Shown: positions 33,501 through 45,114, counted from the stretch's first letter. The stretch: 64,000 bases of DNA from Amanita rubescens (GCA_015039365.1 WION01000011.1:558001-622000); one strand, 5' to 3'. Made by a program: numbers and translations. The notes: generated from the sequence alone by a model not told the origin.

Positions 33501-34060
33501 CTTTAATCACATAATCAATTACCACACCATCTGCCTACTACTTCACATAATGCATCCATATGGTCACACATTGACATTTGCAAATGTTGATTGCATATTC
33601 CCACTCTGAGCATGTGCAACTTCAATGGATATAACAAATTTGATCAAAGTGGTGCAGACATCTTGTAATTTGTTACCCACACTTTACCCAGGCCCCAGGC
33701 AAAAAAATCCACCCACTGTACAAATTTCAATTCCAGCTGAATTCTAGAATTATGAAGCAATAAACTGAAGATTGAGCAACAGCTATCAGAATGGGTTGAA
33801 TGAGGAATGCATATGAGGCCTTCTAACCTTGCTCAGAAAGCAAGATACATGACTCATCAATCACATGACCTCACCTGCTGGCAGGTCAGGCCATGTGGCT
33901 TTAATCATGTAATCAATTACCACACCATCTGCCTACTACCTCACATAATTCATCCATATGGTCACACATTGACATTTGAAAATGTTGATTGCATATTCTC
34001 ACTCTCAGTATAGTGCAGCTTGGATGGATATAACAGATTTGATCAAAGTGGTGCAGACAT
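30530..34060. repeat. Satellite family (~395 bp), inverted array
   Basis: Three units in one orientation (landmark 'ggtgaggtcatgtg' near 30783, 31063 and 31460) switch near 31488 to the opposite orientation. Seven or so reverse units follow, with 'gcaggtcaggccatgtgg' near 31853, 32246, 32440, 32715, 33090, 33483 and 33882. Full spacing is about 375-399 bp; some units are internally shortened. Each unit has a near-palindromic core, CCTGCCAGCAGG. No coding is supported. Confidence 0.85.
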
Positions 34061-34559
34061 CTTATCATTATACACCTTTTTATAACACTAGTACTATAAA
34101 CATATCATAGATTTTTTCAAATCTTATTGTATCAATGGAAAGGTATCATATACCACTTACTAACCCTGCAATAGCTAAGAAATCGGCAGTCCAGTTTTCG
34201 AGTTATTGAGCCTTCAATATTCATCAAGTTGTGACCTGTAGTGACATATAGGTCACAATACCAGGAGCGCTTACCCTCTGCTCTCCACTGCTGTCACACC
34301 CCTCTGGACTGTTCAATTGGAATGTATGATATAAGGAAACATCCTTTTGCTCATCAGAAATAGATGAGGAGGTATAGAAATGGCAGCAGCAATGGTCAAA
34401 TGCTAAGAGGCGGTGAATGTTAAATACTATACAGTGTACATTACAATGGCTAGACTATCCCAAACTTATCAAATATGTCATTGGGACATCCTCAATTAAG
34501 ATTCCAATGGGTTTGAGGTGTAAGGAGTGACCAGAAAGGCAACAACATTTTGGTACGTT
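34061..34559. other. Non-coding spacer between satellites
   Basis: AT-rich; no feature recognised. Confidence 0.35.
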
Positions 34560-35290
34560 TGGGCTACGTTTTGGTACGTTTCAAGGTAACTTGCTTATCA
34601 CAAGCAGCAGCACTCTCAGGAAACTTTGCTGGGCACTTAGGATTATATCCTTACCAACTGTAATTTATTTGAGGGGATGGGTGCAGCCAGGGAGGCCACT
34701 ACGTTTTGCTACGTTTTACTAAGTTCTATATTTCACACGCTATAAGTTTCAAGATGAGTTGTATATCACAAGCACAACAAGGAGCGGTGCTCTCAGAAAC
34801 CTTGGGTGGGCACTTAGGATCATGTACTTACACACTGTAATTTATTTGAGAGGAGGGGGGCAGCCAGGAAGGCCACTACGTTTTGCTACGTTTTGCTACG
34901 TTCTATATTTCACACGCTCTAAGGTTCAAGATGAGTTGTATATCACAAGCACAACAAAGAGCGGTGCTCTCAGAAACCTTGGGTGGGCACTTAGGATCAT
35001 ATCCTTACAAACTGTAATTTATTTGAGAGGAGGGGAGCAGCCAGGAAGGCCGCGACGTTTCACTACGTTTTGCTACGTTCCATATTTCACACGCTATAAG
35101 TTTCAAGATGAGTTGTATATCATAAGCACAACTGAGAGTGGTGCTCTCAGAAACCTTGGGTGGTCACTTTGGATCATATCATTACAATCTACATTTTATT
35201 TGAGGTGAGGGGGGCAGCCAGGAAGGCCACTACGTTTTGCTACGTTTTGCTACGTTCTATATTTCACACGCTATAAGTTAGGTATACGAA
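34560..35290. repeat. 177-bp tandem repeat, about 4 copies
   Basis: 'gcagccaggaaggccactac' or close variants begin near 34684, 34861, 35037 and 35214. Each is followed by a run of 'tacgttttgc' and 'tatatttcacacgctataag'. Because 177 is divisible by three, an open frame runs through the array (34759-35208), but it shows no protein-like features. Confidence 0.88.
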
Positions 35291-35613
35291 GGCCGGTCAC
35301 AGGCGCTCCTTACCTGGGCTGGCCTGTGAAGCAAAACCATTTTCTTTTTTTAGCCTGGGGGAGGGGGGGGGGGTCATCATTGTTGTTTGTTGTTGTTTAT
35401 CATTTTTTTTGAGTAGGTCATTTTTCCCACACTGGGGGTTGGAGCGGCGGTCCAAGGAGCAACAGTACAGTTGCGCACAACCAAACACGACAATCTCGAT
35501 ATATCAAGATCTAAAATTTTCTGAGTAAAATGGGCACCAGATTTGGATTCAGCGCCTCGAAATACGTCTAAAAACACCCTCTTTGAATTATTCCCACGAC
35601 TTTTGAGGGCCGC
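35291..35613. other. Spacer before the gag-only element
   Basis: Contains a G-run and TTG-repeat tract (35355-35410). No supported gene. Confidence 0.35.
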
Positions 35614-36010
35614 TGTAACGAGCCGATTCCGGCTACGTTGGAACCGATCTCCAAAACCTTCCGAAGCTCCCCGAAGCACTCCGAGCCTATACTCGACCCC
35701 GGAGGATGATCGTTTGTGTTCGGACGCATGCACAGGCCTCGGACTCGGTGCAGGAATTGTCACATGGTCACCTCGTGCCTCCGTAGTATATATACCATTG
35801 TGTACATAGTTGTAGTTAGCGAATTATCACCCCATTATTGCTCCGAGTTTGATTCCTTCGGTTCCCTTCGTTCCTCGGTGCTTCGGACACCTTCCACTCG
35901 TTCACCTTCATCTTCGGCACCCTCTCTGCACCCGAGGCACCCCCAGGACTGACCTCCGAAGCCCCTTTGGCCGAACGCACTTCCGCATTGGCCTTCTTCT
36001 GATCGTTTCA
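35614..36010 (+). repeat. 5' LTR of the gag-only element
   Basis: 397 bp, TG…CA ends. A TATATATA stretch lies near 35786. Matches 37846-38242. Confidence 0.9.
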
Positions 36011-36399
36011 ACTGGAGCCCACCGCGAGGGGCTCTTAGGTCAGTCCGTCGGTCATTCCTTTCACCCAACTCCTGCACAGAAAGCATCGGACAAGCTCCGG
36101 TGTCACTTGGAATCTGCTCCGAGCCACTCCAAGCACTCTGCCGGCCCTCCCATAGCTCAGAGACCATACCCCGCCGACCTTTCTTCAATTATATCCTCCC
36201 CGCTCTTTACACTGCAGTAGCCTTCACCACTCGGCCCCACAGCACTGACACAGCATCAGCCGAATAACGCCCACACGTGCTGCCACTCCCGATCCAGCTC
36301 CGATCGATCAATAGCTTTTGCCCCTGGATCCCTTAGCCTCCCGATCCACCTCACTTTCCATCAGAATAGCTCGCTTCGCTTCGGCCTGCCAGTAACATC

Positions 36400-37941
36400 A
36401 TGACCGAACCAAACCGCCGCATGCCCATCCGAACGAACAAGGAGGCACCCTGCTTCCGAGGCACTGCCGCTGGTCTTGAGAGATACCTCGAAGATATCGA
36501 GATGATCTGTGAGGATAGACAACGCTCCGGAGATGCTGAACTGATCAAATGGGCTGTCTACTACACTGATGAGAAATCTTCCGAGATCTGGAGAGCTGCT
36601 CGGGACACCCTATTGGATCCGAAAACCTGGGATGCGTTTAAGAAAGCGATTTCCGAGATCTACCCCGAGGCACAGCCCGATCGCCGCCACACTATTGCAG
36701 CACTACACGCTGTTTCCGGCCGCTTCTCAGCGCAAAATGTTGCATCGGAGACAGCCCTCGCTGAGTATCACAGGGAATTTTCCGGAACAGCTCAGTACCT
36801 CATTGGAAAGCACCGCATGACACGCCGTGAGGCAAGCATCATGTACATGTCCGCATTCCCTCCCGAGCTCCGACCCGATATCACTACTCGGCTCACAATC
36901 AAGTACCCGGACGTCCACCCCGATGACGGCTATGATCTAAAGGACATGAATAGTGCCGCACAATTCATTATCAGCTCAAGGTCTGCTATAGCCTTGCTCA
37001 CCGCAACCACCCCACAAGCTCCGACGCTTCCGACGCCTCCGACACCTATCCCTATTCCCCCTCCGAGCACTGCCTTCGCTCCGAGCACAGCCTCCACCCA
37101 TCTCCTTAGCGGATGCATTTTCTGCGGAGATATCAATCATCGGACGGCCTGGTGCCATATCAGGGATGAATACGCAAGGCAAGGGAAGATCAAAATAGTC
37201 GACGGACGGATTCAATTTTTGGACGGCAACGAACCGAATGCATTCCAATACCGCCACTTTGGACAATGGTTCAAAGAACGCATCGATGTATGGCTGCTGA
37301 GGTACACACAGCCGACCGCTCCGAAGCCATTTGTGTCCTCCAACTACTTCCTGGAAGCTCTAGACCACTCCGGAACGCATACCACCGAGCCTGTCAATAC
37401 TGAAGCACTGCAAAACGTACATACGACTCCGACGCACATACACATTAGCACCACGATCCCTAATCAATCCACGCTCCCTAATACCACCCCCTCCGAACCC
37501 TCTGAACCCCCCAGACCCTCTGACGCTCCTACCACTACAACGCATGATACCACCGAGACCTCCGAGGCTTCTGATGACCCCACCACTGCTACGCCAATTT
37601 CTGCCACCCCGGAAACCCTCGGCGACCCCATCGCCGAAGTCTTTATCATTTCCGAGCCATCTGGCATCCCAACAGCTGCCATTCCGAGACCTGATTCCGC
37701 CGAAATTCCAACTGCCGCCTTGACCGCCTGCACGATCGAAGAAAGCGAGACGAGAAGAACCCACCCACCACTTCCCTTCTACTTTCTATCACCATCCGAC
37801 CTCTCTGACCTGACCAGGAGGTCAGTATTAAAAGTACCCAGGAGGTGTAACGAGCCGATTCCGGCTACGTTGGAACCGATCTCCAAAACCTTCCGAAGCT
37901 CCCCGAAGCACTCCGAGCCTATACTCGACCCCGGAGGATGA
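36400..37941 (+). CDS. Gag polyprotein of the gag-only element
   Basis: Intact 513 residues. Residues about 20-200 form a helix-rich capsid-like region (W-A-V-Y-Y, M-Y-M-S-A-F-P-P-E-L-R). After a proline/threonine-rich linker a zinc knuckle C-x2-C-x4-H-x4-C (C-I-F-C-G-D-I-N-H…C) lies near residue 245. The C-terminal third is a low-complexity P/T/E-rich tail. The last roughly 30 residues are encoded by the start of the 3' LTR, so gag and LTR overlap. It is typical of gypsy-lineage gag in mushrooms. An intact frame in an element without pol suggests selection for gag in cis, or a recent insertion. Confidence 0.82.
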   Translation: MTEPNRRMPIRTNKEAPCFRGTAAGLERYLEDIEMICEDRQRSGDAELIKWAVYYTDEKSSEIWRAARDTLLDPKTWDAFKKAISEIYPEAQPDRRHTIAALHAVSGRFSAQNVASETALAEYHREFSGTAQYLIGKHRMTRREASIMYMSAFPPELRPDITTRLTIKYPDVHPDDGYDLKDMNSAAQFIISSRSAIALLTATTPQAPTLPTPPTPIPIPPPSTAFAPSTASTHLLSGCIFCGDINHRTAWCHIRDEYARQGKIKIVDGRIQFLDGNEPNAFQYRHFGQWFKERIDVWLLRYTQPTAPKPFVSSNYFLEALDHSGTHTTEPVNTEALQNVHTTPTHIHISTTIPNQSTLPNTTPSEPSEPPRPSDAPTTTTHDTTETSEASDDPTTATPISATPETLGDPIAEVFIISEPSGIPTAAIPRPDSAEIPTAALTACTIEESETRRTHPPLPFYFLSPSDLSDLTRRSVLKVPRRCNEPIPATLEPISKTFRSSPKHSEPILDPGG

Positions 37942-38242
37942 TCGTTTGTGTTCGGACGCATGCACAGGCCTCGGACTCGGTGCAGGAATTGTCACATGGT
38001 CACCTCGTGCCTCCGTAGTATATATACCATTGTGTACATAGTTGTAGTTAGCGAATTATCACCCCATTACTGCTCCGAGTTCGATTCCTTTCGTTCCCTT
38101 CGTTCCTCGGTGCTTCGGACACCTTCCACTCATTCACCTTCGCATTCGGCACCCTCTCTGCCTCTGAGGCACCCCCAGGACTGACCTCCGAAGCCCCTTT
38201 GGCCGAACGCACTTCCGCATTGGCCTTCTTCTGATCGTTTCA
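37846..38242 (+). repeat. 3' LTR of the gag-only element
   Basis: 397 bp, collinear with the 5' LTR. Its first 96 bases are also the 3' end of the gag frame. Confidence 0.9.
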
Positions 38243-38329
38243 CCGCTCTCCTCACTTCCCCTGCTCCCCCCGCTGGACTCCAAGACTGGGCGACAAGGTA
38301 GTCTAACATTGGGCCTTGTTGTTCTCGTT

Positions 38330-38680
38330 GCTTTAGTTCTGCTTGCATGGGATCTCCAGGAGTTTGACTTTGGTCGCTCCATGGGTATGACTCTCCGTTG
38401 CCCACTATCCACGAACGGTATACGACTTCTGGCTCTCGCAACCAGGAGCTTGACTGCGGTCGCTCTTGTGGGTACGACTCTGCGTCACCCATCTGGCGTG
38501 TCAGTCATCAGTTTCAGTCATGTGGAGCGCTTGGTGACGACCCTGGCACCGCCTCTATCATTGTTGCCATCTGATGGCCGTGATCACTGCCTCTCCCCGC
38601 TGGACACCAATGAGTTTGACTTCGGTTGCTCCAAGGGTACGACTCTGCGTCGCCCACTATCTATGCTACGTCGGCGGGCG
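38330..38680. repeat. Three imperfect ~120-bp repeats
   Basis: 'gtttgacttcggttgctcc…gggtacgactctgcgt' and variants begin near 38350, 38448 and 38610. No coding is supported. The stretch 38243-38952 is otherwise featureless and may hold the promoter of the hAT gene. Confidence 0.55.
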
Positions 38681-39576
38681 TCTTATGTTCGAAAGGCAAA
38701 AGGTGCTCATGTATGGGATCGGTTATGGCTGTCCAGAAAGCGTTCGACTTACCGGGTTGCCCGAACACTGTAATCTCAGTATGCTTAATTCCTTGTTCCG
38801 CTGCACAATATCTTATCAATCGGATCAAGGACAGTCAGGGACACGATACCAAACTCTTTCGTTGCTGGGGGTCCGAGGCACCATTTTTTTATTTGAAATT
38901 TATGTTGTACCTATATCTTGTGTTGAATGTAAGGATATTGTCCTGATTCCTGATGTCTTTACCTGAAGAAGACAATTGTGCTGTCCGTGCAGATGGTACA
39001 CTGAAGGAAGCCAGTGAAATCAAATGGCTACACTCCCCAAGCGATGAAACACGTGAGCTTCCCCCAGATGAGCCAGGCCCTTTCGAAAGCACTCGGGAAG
39101 CGACTCAGGAAGCGACCCCCCCACCAGCTCCACCTCAAAGAGAGGCTGGCAAGCGCCAGATCAAGCTAAGTAACAAACTTCAACAACAACCGACCCTCGA
39201 GCGTTTTGTCATTGCCGGTATGTTGCTTTGTGTCCCCTGCTGCTTATATCGCTCATGCGGGGATCAAGGCAATCGTACTGTCATTAGTAGCTCATCCAGA
39301 ACGAATGCTGTGGGAAGTACAAGCAACTCTCGTACCAAGTCAGTTTCGGTTAAAAACCAGACTACACGTACGCGTTTGACGACTCAGGCAGCTGCAAAAG
39401 TTTCCGTATCTGGGACTAAACGCCCAGCCCCAAAGGATTCAGAGATTGAAAGCGAAGTCCAGAAGCGTCTCAAACACTCGAGGACTGCAACGACTACAAC
39501 CTTTGCTAGGAACGAGCACTCTGATGAAGACAACGGCCCTCAGACTTTCAGCGAGGATGACGGTGACCTATACGAC

Positions 39577-39980
39577 TGACGAAGTTATCTTATCTAATCT
39601 AAGATAACAAGGAGATCTTATCTTATCTGCTTACTAAGCAGATTAGGATATATATAGATAGAACCTTGTAGAAGGTTCTAGTACGCTTGCGTCATCCTTA
39701 CTGTGGATGGCGCCATATGACACCATAGCTGCGCATGACATCAGCGCAGCTCCATATTTCCATATATGAGTATGACATATGTAGTTACATATATTTACCT
39801 ATGTTGTTACCTATTAGGACACAGACAGTATATAAACCTGCTATGTACCGTAGAATAGGAACAAGCTCTCTTAACCTCCTACCACCATCTTCTCAGCTGA
39901 GTGGTCAGCTACTGTACACATCGGGTAAGCTATCGCTTTAACTCCTCGACGCTGCGCTACTGGGCGTTTCCCTTTCGTCA
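39577..39980 (+). mobile_element. Solo LTR (404 bp), copy 1
   Basis: TGACGAAG…TTTCGTCA with TSD ACGAC at 39572-39576 and 39981-39985. It is related to the 486-bp LTR family (shared TTATCTTATCTAATC start, 'gcttgcgtcatcc…' and 'cgctgcgct…tgggcgt' blocks). It splits the second exon of the hAT gene. Confidence 0.93.
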
Positions 39981-40693
39981 ACGACAAGTCCAAAGATACA
40001 ATGACCCAGATTTCTGAAGCCAGTTCACATGATGCAGAAAGTAATGCATCGTATGAAAGAATCAAGGCTGCCTCGAAGATCAATAAGGAAGTAAGAGATC
40101 AATCGCATTTTTTGTAATCATGAATGCTAATAACCACTCAGCCTAGACGTAAACATAATCCCAGAGGTCATGATGACCGTACGCAAGACATTCGTGCATG
40201 TTTTGAAGCGGAGAAGCGCCTGGTGAATGGTGTCGAAAGGGATGGGCACATATGTCAATTATGTCGGAAGATTGGAATCTCTGAAGAGAATAGCTTTTTC
40301 TTGGGTTCAAATTCCTCGCTAAGAACCCATATCCGCAGGTATGTGACATCGATAGTCGTTTATGGATGGCCTTTGACAAATGTATTGTGCAGGTCTTGGA
40401 GTACTCATGGTGAAGGCTATCTCAATGCTTGTAAAGCTGAAAATATTGAACCAAACCCACGAGCAGTGCACCAAACCGATGACGGCGATGATGATGGAGT
40501 TGCGCAAACTAAGCTAGATGGATTTGTTCAGCGCACGCCAAAATGGACCCGGGATGGATTAAAGGAGTATATAATGAATTGGGTGATCGCGATGGATCAG
40601 GTGCTTCGATTCAAGCCCTATACGTGCATGCGCATCAGACTAACATCATTTGAGGCCTTTGAAGGAGTTGATCACCCAACCTTTCGAGCTATG

Positions 40694-41097
40694 TGACGAA
40701 AGGGAAACGCCCAGTAGCGCAGCGTCGAGGAGTTAAAGCGATAGCTTACCCGATGTATACTGTAGCTGACCACTCAGCTGAGAAGATGGTGGTAGGAGGT
40801 TAAGAGAGCTTATTCCTATTCTACGGTACATGGCAGGTTTATATACTGTCTGTGTCCTAATAGGTAACAACATAGGTAAATATATGTAACTACATATGTC
40901 ATATTCATATATGGAAATATGGAGCTGCGCTGATGTCATGCGCAGCTATGGTGTCATATGGCGCCATCCGCAGTAAGGATGACGCAAGCGTACTAGAACC
41001 TTCTACAAGGTTCTATCTATATATATCCTAATCTGCTTAGTAAGCAGATAAGATAAGATCTCCTTGTTATCTTAGATTAGATAAGATAACTTCGTCA
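40694..41097 (-). mobile_element. Solo LTR (404 bp), copy 2, opposite orientation
   Basis: Nearly exact inverted copy of 39577-39980 with its own TSD CTATG (40689-40693, 41098-41102). It splits hAT coding sequence inside an ATG codon. Confidence 0.93.
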
Positions 41098-42299
41098 CTA
41101 TGCTGAAGTATCAGCGGCCATCAACACTGGAGTCAGACATTCCTCACCGAACGCTTGTGTCCGAGGACGTCATGTACAAGGCTGACCTTGTCCAATTCCG
41201 TATTGGCCAGCACTTCAAGGTAAGTCAGCCGGGCTTCCTTCTAAATCTTTGGATAACGCTAATGCTCATTCTAAGAACATCACAAGTGAAATCTCGCTCA
41301 CCTTTGACTTATGGACCTCAAGGCCTTATGATCCATACCTGGGCATCACGGCCCATTATATTGACACACCAGCAGATCGCCATAGCGAATGGGAACTCAA
41401 AACTGTGACCCTCGGTTATACCGTTGTAGAAGGCAACCACAGCGGGGCGAATATTGCTGCTCACATTATACAGGTGCTTGATAAATACGGTATCCGAGAA
41501 AAGGTAGACATATACAGCGTTATCTTAGGTCCTACAATGCTAATCTACATGTCTAAACACTAGATTGGTTGGTGCACGGCGGACAATGCCTCAGTTAACA
41601 ACAAAACAGTCAAGTGCCTTAGTGAATACAAGGGTGTCAATACCAGTAAACACCCTTGGGATGCTCGTCAGCGCCGAGGCCGGTATGTATGAACATCAGC
41701 TAGGATCATGTGAATCTAATATTTTACGTGCATCAGCTGTGTGGAACACACCATCCATCTGGCGGCGAAAGCGTTCATTGATGCGCTACATCCTAAATGG
41801 GAGAAAAGAGTGCACCGCACCGCCTTGGGCAATGCTGACGAAGATGACGAAGAAGGGGGCTACGGTGAAGATGGTTGGGTAGTGGATTATGTGGATGCTA
41901 TACCTTGCCCAGCAGAAAAGGAACCAGTTGCGGTACCCACTTCCGGCGACCAAATGGAACTGGAGCCTGAAGAGTTTGAACCTGGCGATACGCTCGGTAA
42001 ACTCCTTGCGCTCATAACCCAGGTTAGCCTCAGAAATCATTATTCAACTCATAATAACCATATACATTGCAGATTCGCGCATCGCCTCAAGCGAAGGCAT
42101 ATTTTAAGGTCGTCTGCAAGGATAGTGCTGCAGAGTCCGGTCAAAGACCGGAGTAGGACCAATAAAAGACCGGACCACAGCTCGGTCTTTTTCGGTCCCG
42201 TCTTGGTCCCGGTCCCGGTCTTTCGTTTTCTCAAGATCCTGAGGACTGGCCGGGACCGGTCAGGACCGGTCCCGACTGATCTTATCGGCTCTCTGCTCT

Positions 42300-42864
42300 C
42301 TCCCTCGTGAATCTGTACTCTCAGCTCTCGGCACACCAGGCTCTCTCGCCAGCCATCTTTCGTGGACTCAACAAGCTCTCTCGCACCTGGGCCCCAGCTC
42401 TCTCTCACACCCAACTCTCTCGCACACCCCGGCCCCCAGCTCTATCGCACATGCCAGTTCTCTTGCACCCGCACACACACACACACTCTCTCTCTTGACA
42501 CGCATCCCAGCTCTCTCTCACGTGCAACCCAGTGCGCGCTCGCTGCTCTCTCTCTCGCTCCTGGGCCCCAGCTCTCTCTTGCACCCAACTCTCTCACACA
42601 CCCCGGTAGCTCTCTCGCACACGCTGGCTCTCTTGCACCCACACGCCAGCTCTCTCTCTCTCTCTCATCCTTCCCAGCTCTCTCTCACGTGCAACCCAGT
42701 GTGCTCTCTCTCTCGCACTTGGGCCCCAGCTCTCTCTCGCACCCCAACTCTCTCGCACACCCCAGCTCTCTCGCACATGCACCCCGAGCCTCTCTCTCAT
42801 GCACCCCATCTCTCGCGCCTGCGTCCCAGCTTTCTCTCGCACCCCAACTCTCTCGCACACCCCA
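42300..42864. repeat. CTCTC-rich minisatellite, left part
   Basis: Degenerate units of 'ccccagctctctctcgca' type. It continues at 59155-59375 beyond the gypsy element, whose TSD CCCCA is one unit's sequence. Frames through it are compositional. Confidence 0.85.
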
Positions 42865-43316
42865 TGTTACAAACTCGTTAATCTCAACCTAAGTTGCAAC
42901 GACAACTCTAGTCACGATTACAAGTCTTAAGTCAAACGTTAAGATTATAAGTTCAATACTAAGTCAGGACGTTGACTTAGGATCTGAGGACGATTGTGGT
43001 AGATGAGTTAAGAGTAAGGTTATATTGCCAGACGACAATAAACAGCTAAGTCGAACTTAGGGTTCGACTCTAGAATACATGAAGTACTTATACTAGCAAG
43101 TACAAAGAGACGTACTAATTAATGAATAAAGGTAAGTACGAATGTAGGTATAAGGACGGCGTCATATGTGGAATAAGGAATGGTATAAGTAAGTAAACGA
43201 GCTTGTCCATACGAATCGAGCATAAGGGGTGAGACGGATAAGGTATGCATAAAGAAAATGAACATGTCCGACGTGTCATGTAAGCATAATGCGGGAGTCC
43301 GTACCGTGTTGTAACA
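42865..43316 (-). repeat. 3' LTR of the gypsy element
   Basis: TGTTAC…TAACA. Collinear with 58697-59154; it lacks a few bases (CTAAAA block) present in the right LTR. Confidence 0.93.
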
Positions 43317-43356
43317 CTAGCTCTCCCCTACGTTGTTGACCGCAACAACAAACCAT

Positions 43357-45114
43357 CTAAGTGTTCATATTGTGCATGGCGTTGTCGTCGTGCTGATAGC
43401 CGTAATCGCCATATAGGTCACAGGCGTCGTCGTCGGCTCCGTCGCACTGTCGTCCATTGACGCATGCCTGACACTGTGACGCGTGGTGCGCCTTCTTCTT
43501 TCCCTTCTTCTTTGGCTGGTGAGGGCGGCGGCTAGTGGAAGCAGGGGTATTGGCGGTATCTGTGGTAACTCGAGAACGTCCTTTCTTCTTAGTGGAAGGA
43601 CCGGGCGTCGGATCGTGTCGGCGCGTGGGAGCGCGTGTAGATAGAGTAGACACAGGAGGAATTGCAGTAGCGAGATGGTGATCCTCAGAGGCATGTTTAC
43701 CTCGGCAGTGGATGCAACGGTTGTAGCGGTGGGGGCGCTGATTGGCGGCATTAGTCATACTGCGGGTCGTAGGTTGTCGAGAAGGCGGAGTGTCGTTTCG
43801 TCGAGTAGTGGGGACAGGAATATTCCAGACTCCGTGGCAAATAACGGTGGTGGTTGGGGGTGATGCGGATCGAGGAGGAGGAGGAGCCTTCTTATCTCGT
43901 TTCGGTTCTTCCTCAATGAGATCGCCTGTTGTACGGATTCGGCGATGAAGATCGAGATCACTGATCGCATTATTGATCTGCGCAATGTGGTCGCTAGTGA
44001 GTTGATGCAAGGGAACTCCATCTGCGAATTCGGCTGTGGTCCATTCCGTGTCTCCTTGGATACTGGACAAGAGATCTCGGATCTTTCCGGTGAGGCACCA
44101 GATTTCTCTTGATTTATGATCTGTCTCCATAATGCATCTAGTTGCTCGGTGTCGGTCGGGTGTAGCTTCGGTAGCGCGAAACCAATGGTTGACAGCGATC
44201 CTGTTATTCTGATCGTGAGGTTGTATTTTTAGTCCAAACCTTTGGTCGTCAATGCTTTCTATAGCAAGGATGATATAGCGCTCGATGTCAGCCGTGAGAA
44301 GTCGTCGTAATAGATCTATCGCCAGTTGATCTAGATTTCCTCCTTTCGGATGAATGTCTTCCCAATATAGTGACGTAACATTTACAAACGTTTCGATTAA
44401 ATCGGCACAGTGATAATTATACTGATCTCGGGCTTGACCGGCAAGGGTAGTGGCGGTTCGGAAATCCATGAGGAGTCGCCAGATTCGAGCTATCCTTTCT
44501 TGGTCAAAGATGTCGACCTGTAATCTAGCGGCGTTACAGATCAGAGTGACGCGGTCTCTAACCTTGGTGTAAGTAGTAATTCCGTGATAACTGAGATAGA
44601 GATCGGGGGCGGTTCGTACGACGGGGCCAGCCATATCGCGGTTAGTCCCATCTGTACCGTGACTCTGGTCGTTGCCTCGAATAGATTCGTTATGAGATTG
44701 AGTCGAAGCGTGACCGGCAAGTACCGTCTCTCTATGTAAGGTAACGCTAATGTCTTCAGCGTTTCTAGGTGGAATCGGTCGGCTATTGCGATCTTCCGTA
44801 ATTCGTCCAGGGACAGCCAGAGTTTCTGATGTTCCGTGGTGGGTTTCCTGGGTTTCGGTGGGAGTGATCGGGATCGTCTGAGACGAGGTTTGGTCGGAAG
44901 ATCCGTGGGGAACATCAACGAAGTCGTTCGGGTCAGCGTCTTCTTCGTCGGTGTCGGTGGTATGAAGAACGAGTCGGGGTCGGTGGGGTCCAGCGGAGGT
45001 GGTGAATCGGGTGTCGATAGTCTCTCCAGCATAGAATTCGGACCAGGGGAAGTGCTGAACGGTGTTGGTGGTGTCGTTTCCATTCTGCATAGTAACTTGG
45101 TATGTGAATGGCAT
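43357..45114 (-). CDS. Third ORF of the gypsy element, downstream of pol (585 aa)
   Basis: The ATG follows the pol stop with one base between (TAA-G-ATG), suggesting re-initiation coupled to pol termination. Residues 1-170 are polar and T/E/D-rich. About 170-400 are helix-rich (R-I-W-R-L-L-M-D-F-R-T, W-C-L-T-G-K-I-R-D-L-L). Near 480 there is a Cys/His cluster (C-I-H-C-R-G-K-H…D-H-H). The basic C-terminal part ends with C-x2-C and Asp/Cys pairs. There is no signal peptide or membrane segment, so it is not an envelope protein. A nucleic-acid-binding or gag-like accessory role is inference. The long intact frame suggests it mattered. Confidence 0.75.
   Translation of the reverse strand: MPFTYQVTMQNGNDTTNTVQHFPWSEFYAGETIDTRFTTSAGPHRPRLVLHTTDTDEEDADPNDFVDVPHGSSDQTSSQTIPITPTETQETHHGTSETLAVPGRITEDRNSRPIPPRNAEDISVTLHRETVLAGHASTQSHNESIRGNDQSHGTDGTNRDMAGPVVRTAPDLYLSYHGITTYTKVRDRVTLICNAARLQVDIFDQERIARIWRLLMDFRTATTLAGQARDQYNYHCADLIETFVNVTSLYWEDIHPKGGNLDQLAIDLLRRLLTADIERYIILAIESIDDQRFGLKIQPHDQNNRIAVNHWFRATEATPDRHRATRCIMETDHKSREIWCLTGKIRDLLSSIQGDTEWTTAEFADGVPLHQLTSDHIAQINNAISDLDLHRRIRTTGDLIEEEPKRDKKAPPPPRSASPPTTTVICHGVWNIPVPTTRRNDTPPSRQPTTRSMTNAANQRPHRYNRCIHCRGKHASEDHHLATAIPPVSTLSTRAPTRRHDPTPGPSTKKKGRSRVTTDTANTPASTSRRPHQPKKKGKKKAHHASQCQACVNGRQCDGADDDACDLYGDYGYQHDDNAMHNMNT

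Larger units (their letters stand above)
35614..38242 (+). mobile_element. Gag-only LTR retrotransposon (TR-GAG-like, 2.63 kb)
   Basis: Two 397-bp LTRs (35614-36010, 37846-38242), each TGTAACGAG…CGTTTCA, enclose one gag and nothing else. The flanks share CCGC on both sides (35610-35613, 38243-38246), a possible 4-bp TSD. Just inside LTR 1, TGGAGCCCACCGCGAGGG could be a tRNA primer site, because its complement ends in CCA. A short purine tract (AGGAGG) precedes LTR 2. The LTRs differ at roughly ten sites by eye. Pol must come in trans. Confidence 0.88.

Noticed and set aside
42307..42892. Several overlapping open frames rich in Ser/His/Pro
   Set aside because: They come from the CTCTCTCGCACC-type minisatellite inside the non-autonomous hAT element; all frames are open by composition.
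44541..45083. 180-residue minus-strand frame rich in Pro/Thr
   Set aside because: It overlaps the 5' part of the gypsy third ORF in another frame. The longer frame abutting pol is the better candidate.
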